Assembly: GCF_022695595.1 (NCBI RefSeq)
Contig: NZ_CP074380.1
Coordinates: 6,578,001 to 6,642,000 of the forward strand
Length of the DNA stretch: 64,000 bases
Source: Streptomyces sp. MST-110588
GTDB taxonomy: Bacteria > Actinomycetota > Actinomycetes > Streptomycetales > Streptomycetaceae
Direction of reading: 5' to 3'
Position 1 is the stretch's first letter, and each line of letters opens with the position of its first letter. Both the position numbers and the translations under genes were made by a program. The notes below the pieces were generated by a model, which worked only from the letters and a program-made list of their open reading frames with translations, did not search any database and was not told the origin of the DNA. Shown in pieces: positions 59,777-64,000 of this stretch.

Positions 59777-61830
59777 TCAGCGCCGGCCGCCGGGCCGCCC
59801 CGGCGGCGGCGGTTCGCCGGGCGGCTCGTACCGGTCGCGCCGCGGGGGCTTGCGGGGCCGCGCCGGGGGCGGCATCGGTACGCCGCTCACCGTCGGCGCC
59901 GAGTACCGGTCCGGCGGCGGCTGCGCCTGCCCTGACTGCCCCTGTCCCGGCTGCTCCCGTTCCGGGGGCCACGCCTGTTCCTGACCTGAGGGTTCCGTCT
60001 GCTCCCGCCCTCCCGGCCACTCCTGCGGCCCCGGCGGCTGCGGTGGCTGCGGCGCCCCCGGCCACTGCGGCGGCTGGGAGGGCTGTGCGGAGGGTGGCGG
60101 CTGCGCAGGCGCCGGCGGCTGCGCAGGGCGGGACGGCGGCAGTGGTCGCAGATACGGATTCGTCTCGGCGTGCGGCGGCCGGTGCACCGGGGAGGGGGTG
60201 TACGGCCCCGGCTCGGCGGGCCCGTAACCGCCCTGTCCTTGCCCTTGCCTCCGCCCCCGCCCCCGCGTCTCGTACGTCCCGTAGGCCGCGGGCCCGTAAG
60301 CAGACGGCCCGGAGGCTTCGGGCATACCGGGCACCCCGGCGGGCCGCCCGTCCTCGTACCCGTATCCGTACCCGTCGTCCCTCCGGTCCTCGGGAGGCCG
60401 TGCCGCCACCATGGCCCGGTGCCCCGCGGCCCCCGTCGCACAGGCCAGCAGCGCGCCCAGCAGCCCCGCCGCCGCGCCCCACACCGCCCCCAGCGCCAGT
60501 GCCATCGGCACGCTGCCGCGCAGCTCGACACTCGCCCCCACGGCGTCGAACCCGAAGACCGAGAGTCCGGCGTCGGCCGAGACATGCGTCAGACGGACCA
60601 GCAGCGGCAGGGCGAGCGCGGTCGCCCCCGCCAGCGGCAGCGCGCAGCGGAGCGCGTACGACAGCACCGGTACACCCTTCCGGGGCGTGCGGACCGCCGT
60701 GAACACCCCGGCCAGCAGCATCGCCAGCGCCGCCGCGACGGCCAGCAGCCAGACCCGGCCGTCCAGCTCGGCCATCCGCCCGACGGTGATCACCTTGCCG
60801 TTCCCGCCGGCCAGCAGCCGGTCGACCGGGTCCGGCAGCAGATGCGTCAGTACGCCGGAGGCGGTGCCGCGCCAGGGGACGAAAAGGCCGAGCGGCAGGC
60901 CGAGCCAGACGCCGTTCGGGGCGCCGAGCAGGGCCCCGCCCAGGACCCGCCGCGGGTGGTCGTCACCGATCGCGGCGTACGCGCCCGCCGCCAGCCCGGC
61001 GGCCACCGCCAGCACCAGGACCGCGACGAGCGAGGAGACCGCGGGCTGTACGAGCCGGCGGGCGCGGTCCAGCGCGCGGGGGAGCAGGGCCCGCCGGTCG
61101 GCCGCGAGCGCGATGATCAGCACGCCCAGCACCCAGACGGCGCCGCCCACGAGCGAGGCGCCGGTGTTCACCTGGAAGCCCACGGCCGCCTTGGCGTCGA
61201 TGAGGTCCGCGATACGGCCCGGGAGGCCGCCGTCGCCACCGTCCCCACCGCCACCGTCCCCACCGCCCCCGATTCCGCCGAGGCCGAGGTCGCCCAGGCC
61301 GTCCCGGAGCTTGTCGATCAGCCCTCCGCCTCCGCCCCCGGCGCCTCCCCCAGGCCACCCAGACCCCCCAGGCCGCCCAGCGTCTTGCCGTCGATTGTTA
61401 TGGAGTCGTGTCCGGCCCAGGCCAGCCCGCCGAGCAGGGCCACGAACAGTGCCGCCAACACTCCGATGCGCACCGCCAGTTCGGGCCCGCCCAGCACGCC
61501 GGCCCGGCGCAGCGAGCGTACGAAGATCCATCCGAGCAGCAGAGCCCCCACGAGACTCACACCCAACGGCGCGATGTCAATGGCGGTTCTGGTCGCCTCA
61601 CCTTTCAGTCCGAAGGCGCTCACATCGCCGGAAGGCGTCACGGAACCGCCCACGGCCAGCGCGACGGCCGCCGCCGTCATCGCGCCGAGCGAACCGGCCG
61701 CATCCGCGTCCAGCAGATGCAGTCCCAGCGCCGCGATGCCGGCCATCGCGAGAAAAGCCCAGCTCACCGCGGCGACGGCGGACAGCACCGCGTCACCCCA
61801 GCGAATCCGTGTGGTCTCCCCGACGGTCAT
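59777..61830 (-). pseudogene. Streptophobe family membrane protein, frameshifted
   Basis: About 684 aa when repaired. ATG 61830 opens VGETTRIRWGDAVLSAVAAVSWAFLAMAGIAALGL and further helices; the frame ends prematurely at 61318, but one base added in either C5 run, 61335-61339 or 61347-61351, continues into the Gly-rich loop and GLIDKLRDGLG, then eight or so more helices, ending in a 200-residue Pro/Gln/Gly tail (PAQPPAPAQPPPSAQP). Streptophobe proteins are Streptomyces-restricted membrane proteins of unknown role, which matches the glycine loop and hydrophilic tail. Divergent from the FHA-ABC gene. Confidence 0.8.
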
Positions 61831-61878
61831 GGCAGCCCCCGATCGGTACCGACTTGCCCGGAACGCGCATGATCCGTT

Positions 61879-61892
61879 GATCCGTACGGATC
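61879..61892. promoter_or_regulatory. 14-bp palindrome in the streptophobe/FHA-ABC divergent promoter region
   Basis: GATCCGTACGGATC is a perfect 14-bp palindrome about 50 bp before the streptophobe start and 170 bp before the FHA-ABC start. Candidate operator; CCGTACGG itself is frequent in this genome, so weight is limited. Confidence 0.35.
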
Positions 61893-62059
61893 CATGGGCG
61901 CTTCCTACTCTCCGGGGGTGTTTCGCCGCCGTCAACGGGACCGTCGCACAGGCCCTCCACGGCCCGGTTTCCGCTCCGGGCACCGCGCCTGAAATAGTTC
62001 CCCACGATGTTCGCCATCCCTAGACTTCCCATACAGGGCGTCACTCGGGGGACTATGTA

Positions 62060-64000
62060 ATGGGGCATGGAGTGCCTGAACTCGTACTCGAATTGAACGG
62101 AAGGACCTGGACGCTCGATCCGTCCCGGTCCTACAGCCTGGGCCGTGACCCGCAGGGCGACATGGTGCTCGACGACGCCAGAGTCTCCTGGCGGCACGCC
62201 ACCGTCCGCTGGGACGGGCGCAGTTGGCTCATCGAAGACCAGGGCAGCACCAACGGGACGTACGTCCAGGGCCGGCGGATCCACCAGATGGAGATCGGCC
62301 CCGGCTCGACCGTGCACCTGGGCAACGCCACCGACGGCCCCCGGCTGACCCTGTCGGGCAGTGCCGCCCCGGCCGCCGACCTCTACAGCGCGCACACGGC
62401 CATGGCTCCGCGGCAGAGCCGGCCGGCCCCGGCGCAGCAGGGCGGCCCGGGCTGGGCGGCGCCGCCGCAGGCCCAGCAGCCGCCCGTACAGCAGCCGCCG
62501 CTCCACCAGGCCCCGGCCCAGCAGGGCTGGCAGCCGCCTCAGCAGCAGGCGCCGCAGGCACCGTACGTCCCGCAGCAGCAGTCGCCCTCGCAGCAGTACC
62601 CCCAGCAGCAGACGCCGCAGCAGCAGATGCCGCAGCAGGGGATCCCGCGTCAGGGCGCGGCGGCCGGGCAGACCCGGGAGCGCCCAGGGCGCGAGGGCGG
62701 CGCCGTGGGCCCGGGGCCGGGCGGTGCCGTGCCGCCGGTCTACGGCGACCGCAGCCCGACCACCTTCCACCGCCTGGACCTCGGCCGCGTCATGCGCATC
62801 GGCCGTGCCCTGGAGAACGAGCTGGTCGTCTCCGACCTCCAGGTCTCCCGCTACCACGCGGAATTCCGGGCCACGCCCGACGGCCGCTTCGAGATCCGCG
62901 ACCTGGGCAGCCACAACGGTACGTACGTCAACGGCCAGCCGGTCCCCAAGTCCGGCAGCACCCTCATCGGCCCGAACGACATCATCGGCGTCGGTCACTC
63001 CACCTTCCGGCTGGTCGAGGACCGCCTGGAGGAGTTCGTCGACACCGGTGAGGTCTCCTTCTCGGCCCGCCACCTCACCGTCACCGTCGAGGGCGGCAAG
63101 CAGATCCTCAAGGACGTCTCCTTCGGCGTCCCGGAGAAGTCGCTGATCGCCGTCATCGGCCCGTCCGGCTCCGGCAAGTCGACCCTGCTCAAGGCGCTGA
63201 CCGGCTACCGCCCGGCGGACCAGGGCGACGTCCTGTACGACAACCGGAACCTGTACAAGCAGTTCGCCGAGCTGCGCCAGCGCATCGGCCTGGTCCCGCA
63301 GGACGACATCCTCCACAAGGAGCTGACCGTCCAGAAGGCCCTGCGGTACGCGGCCAAGCTCCGCTTCCCCGGCGACACCGCCGAGGCCGAGCGCGAGGCC
63401 CGTATCGACGAGGTGCTGCGCGAGCTCAAGCTCGACATCCACAAGGACAAGAAGGTCACCTCGCTCTCCGGCGGCCAGCGCAAGCGTGTCTCGGTGGCCC
63501 TGGAGCTGCTGACCAAGCCGTCGCTGATCTTCCTGGACGAGCCGACCTCCGGCCTGGACCCGGGCATGGACCGCGACGTCATGCAGTTGCTGCGCGGACT
63601 GGCCGACGACGGCCGTACGGTCCTGGTGGTCACCCACTCGGTGGCCGAGCTGGCCCTGTGCGACAAGCTGCTGGTGATGGCGCCGGGCGGCGGCGTGGCC
63701 TACTTCGGCCCGCCCGAGGAGGCGCTGAACTTCTTCCAGTACGACACGTGGGCGGATGTCTTCTCGGCCTTCGAGAACTACCGGGACTACGACTGGATGG
63801 GCCGCTGGCGCGGCTCCCCGCACTACCAGATGTACGCGGCCGACATCGACGCCGTCGCCCCGCAGTCGGTGGCGGTCCAGCCGCCCCCGGCCCGTATGCA
63901 GAAGTCGCAGAGCTGGGGCTCGCAGTTGTGGACGCTGATGCGGCGCTACGTCTCCGTGCTCGCCTCCGACCGCGGCTTCCTGGGGCTGATGCTGATACTC
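62060..64000 (+). CDS. FHA domain-containing ABC transporter (ABC2 type), 3' end outside window
   Basis: 647 codons visible, ATG 62060 after GGGGGA. Two FHA domains: the first YSLGRDPQGDMVLDDARVSWRHATV and GSTNGTYVQGRRI (about 20-90), the second MRIGRALENELVVSDLQVSRYHAEF and GSHNGTYVNGQPV (about 245-310), separated by a Gln/Pro-rich linker of 120 residues. Then an ATPase domain with Walker A GPSGSGKST (367-375), signature LSGGQRKRVSVALELL and LIFLDEPTSGLD, in the ABCG half-transporter order, and the first membrane region beginning SQLWTLMRRYVSVLASD. FHA domains bind phosphothreonine, so a Ser/Thr kinase probably controls it. Mycobacterial Rv1747 has the same build. Confidence 0.93.
   Translation, partial: MGHGVPELVLELNGRTWTLDPSRSYSLGRDPQGDMVLDDARVSWRHATVRWDGRSWLIEDQGSTNGTYVQGRRIHQMEIGPGSTVHLGNATDGPRLTLSGSAAPAADLYSAHTAMAPRQSRPAPAQQGGPGWAAPPQAQQPPVQQPPLHQAPAQQGWQPPQQQAPQAPYVPQQQSPSQQYPQQQTPQQQMPQQGIPRQGAAAGQTRERPGREGGAVGPGPGGAVPPVYGDRSPTTFHRLDLGRVMRIGRALENELVVSDLQVSRYHAEFRATPDGRFEIRDLGSHNGTYVNGQPVPKSGSTLIGPNDIIGVGHSTFRLVEDRLEEFVDTGEVSFSARHLTVTVEGGKQILKDVSFGVPEKSLIAVIGPSGSGKSTLLKALTGYRPADQGDVLYDNRNLYKQFAELRQRIGLVPQDDILHKELTVQKALRYAAKLRFPGDTAEAEREARIDEVLRELKLDIHKDKKVTSLSGGQRKRVSVALELLTKPSLIFLDEPTSGLDPGMDRDVMQLLRGLADDGRTVLVVTHSVAELALCDKLLVMAPGGGVAYFGPPEEALNFFQYDTWADVFSAFENYRDYDWMGRWRGSPHYQMYAADIDAVAPQSVAVQPPPARMQKSQSWGSQLWTLMRRYVSVLASDRGFLGLMLIL

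Noticed and set aside
1..64000. CRISPR arrays, tRNA genes, insertion sequences, prophage attachment sites
   Set aside because: The tandem repeats are contiguous or in coding sequence without spacers; no cloverleaf, transposase or integrase was recognised.

Overview
The window is high-GC chromosomal DNA whose gene families, codon use, GTG/TTG starts and leaderless promoters point to a Streptomyces. Most of it is core-genome material: the order cobalamin genes, pitH, ABC-F, Asp23 cluster, acetate symporter, moaA, tyrS, tldD/E, fabG-fabI, serB is what I remember from the S. coelicolor core (recall, not a search). No tRNA, rRNA, CRISPR array, transposase or prophage was recognised.

Layout. 1-4550 (minus): cobalamin genes cobD, cobQ and a truncated AAA+ chelatase gene behind a B12 riboswitch. 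4598-9630 (plus): a compact three-gene module made of an EACC1-type adaptor, a membrane-spanning caspase with solute-binding and VWA domains, and a solute-binding lipoprotein. This is the most interesting accessory system here. 9660-12333 (minus): PHO-box-controlled phosphate transporter and a secreted GH25 lysozyme. 12576-20338: class II aldolase, alpha/beta hydrolase, HEAT-like protein, VOC protein, ABC-F ATPase with a 7-residue leader peptide, small HTH protein, enoyl-CoA hydratase. 20440-24088: Asp23/AmaP envelope-stress cluster. 24141-31899: regulator plus erythromycin-esterase gene, GNAT, SDR, GH15, SURF1, zinc-ribbon protein, DEDDh-BRCT exonuclease. 32157-37651: TetR-controlled operon of an acetoacetate-decarboxylase-like protein, an SDR and two paralogous amidohydrolases. 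37661-46337: peptidase E, sterol desaturase, YhhN protein, subtilisin, DUF485/ActP acetate uptake, MoaA. 46579-64000: DUF3099, GlsB, TyrS, TldE/TldD, FabG/FabI, a FadR-type regulator with a CynX-like MFS transporter, SixA, SerB, a streptophobe-type membrane protein and the start of an FHA-ABC transporter.

Two window-wide patterns matter for anyone using this annotation. First, at least eight reading frames break by exactly one missing base inside a short C or G run (cobD, amaP, erythromycin esterase, DUF3099, a small secreted protein, the MFS transporter three times, the streptophobe protein, and probably the tldD start). This looks like homopolymer undercalling rather than biology, so these genes are described as if repaired. 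Second, several unrelated genes carry in-frame 15-bp tandem repeats encoding pentapeptides (TASGT, ARGDD-like, AYDDK, VNGPE), and the EACC1 gene carries a 24-bp repeat.

Regulation visible in sequence: B12 riboswitch (cobD operon), PHO box (pitH), palindromic operators at the TetR, ArsR-like and EACC1 promoters, and promoter elements resembling the PafBC (RecA-independent DNA damage) motif in front of the exonuclease, moaA and the VOC gene.
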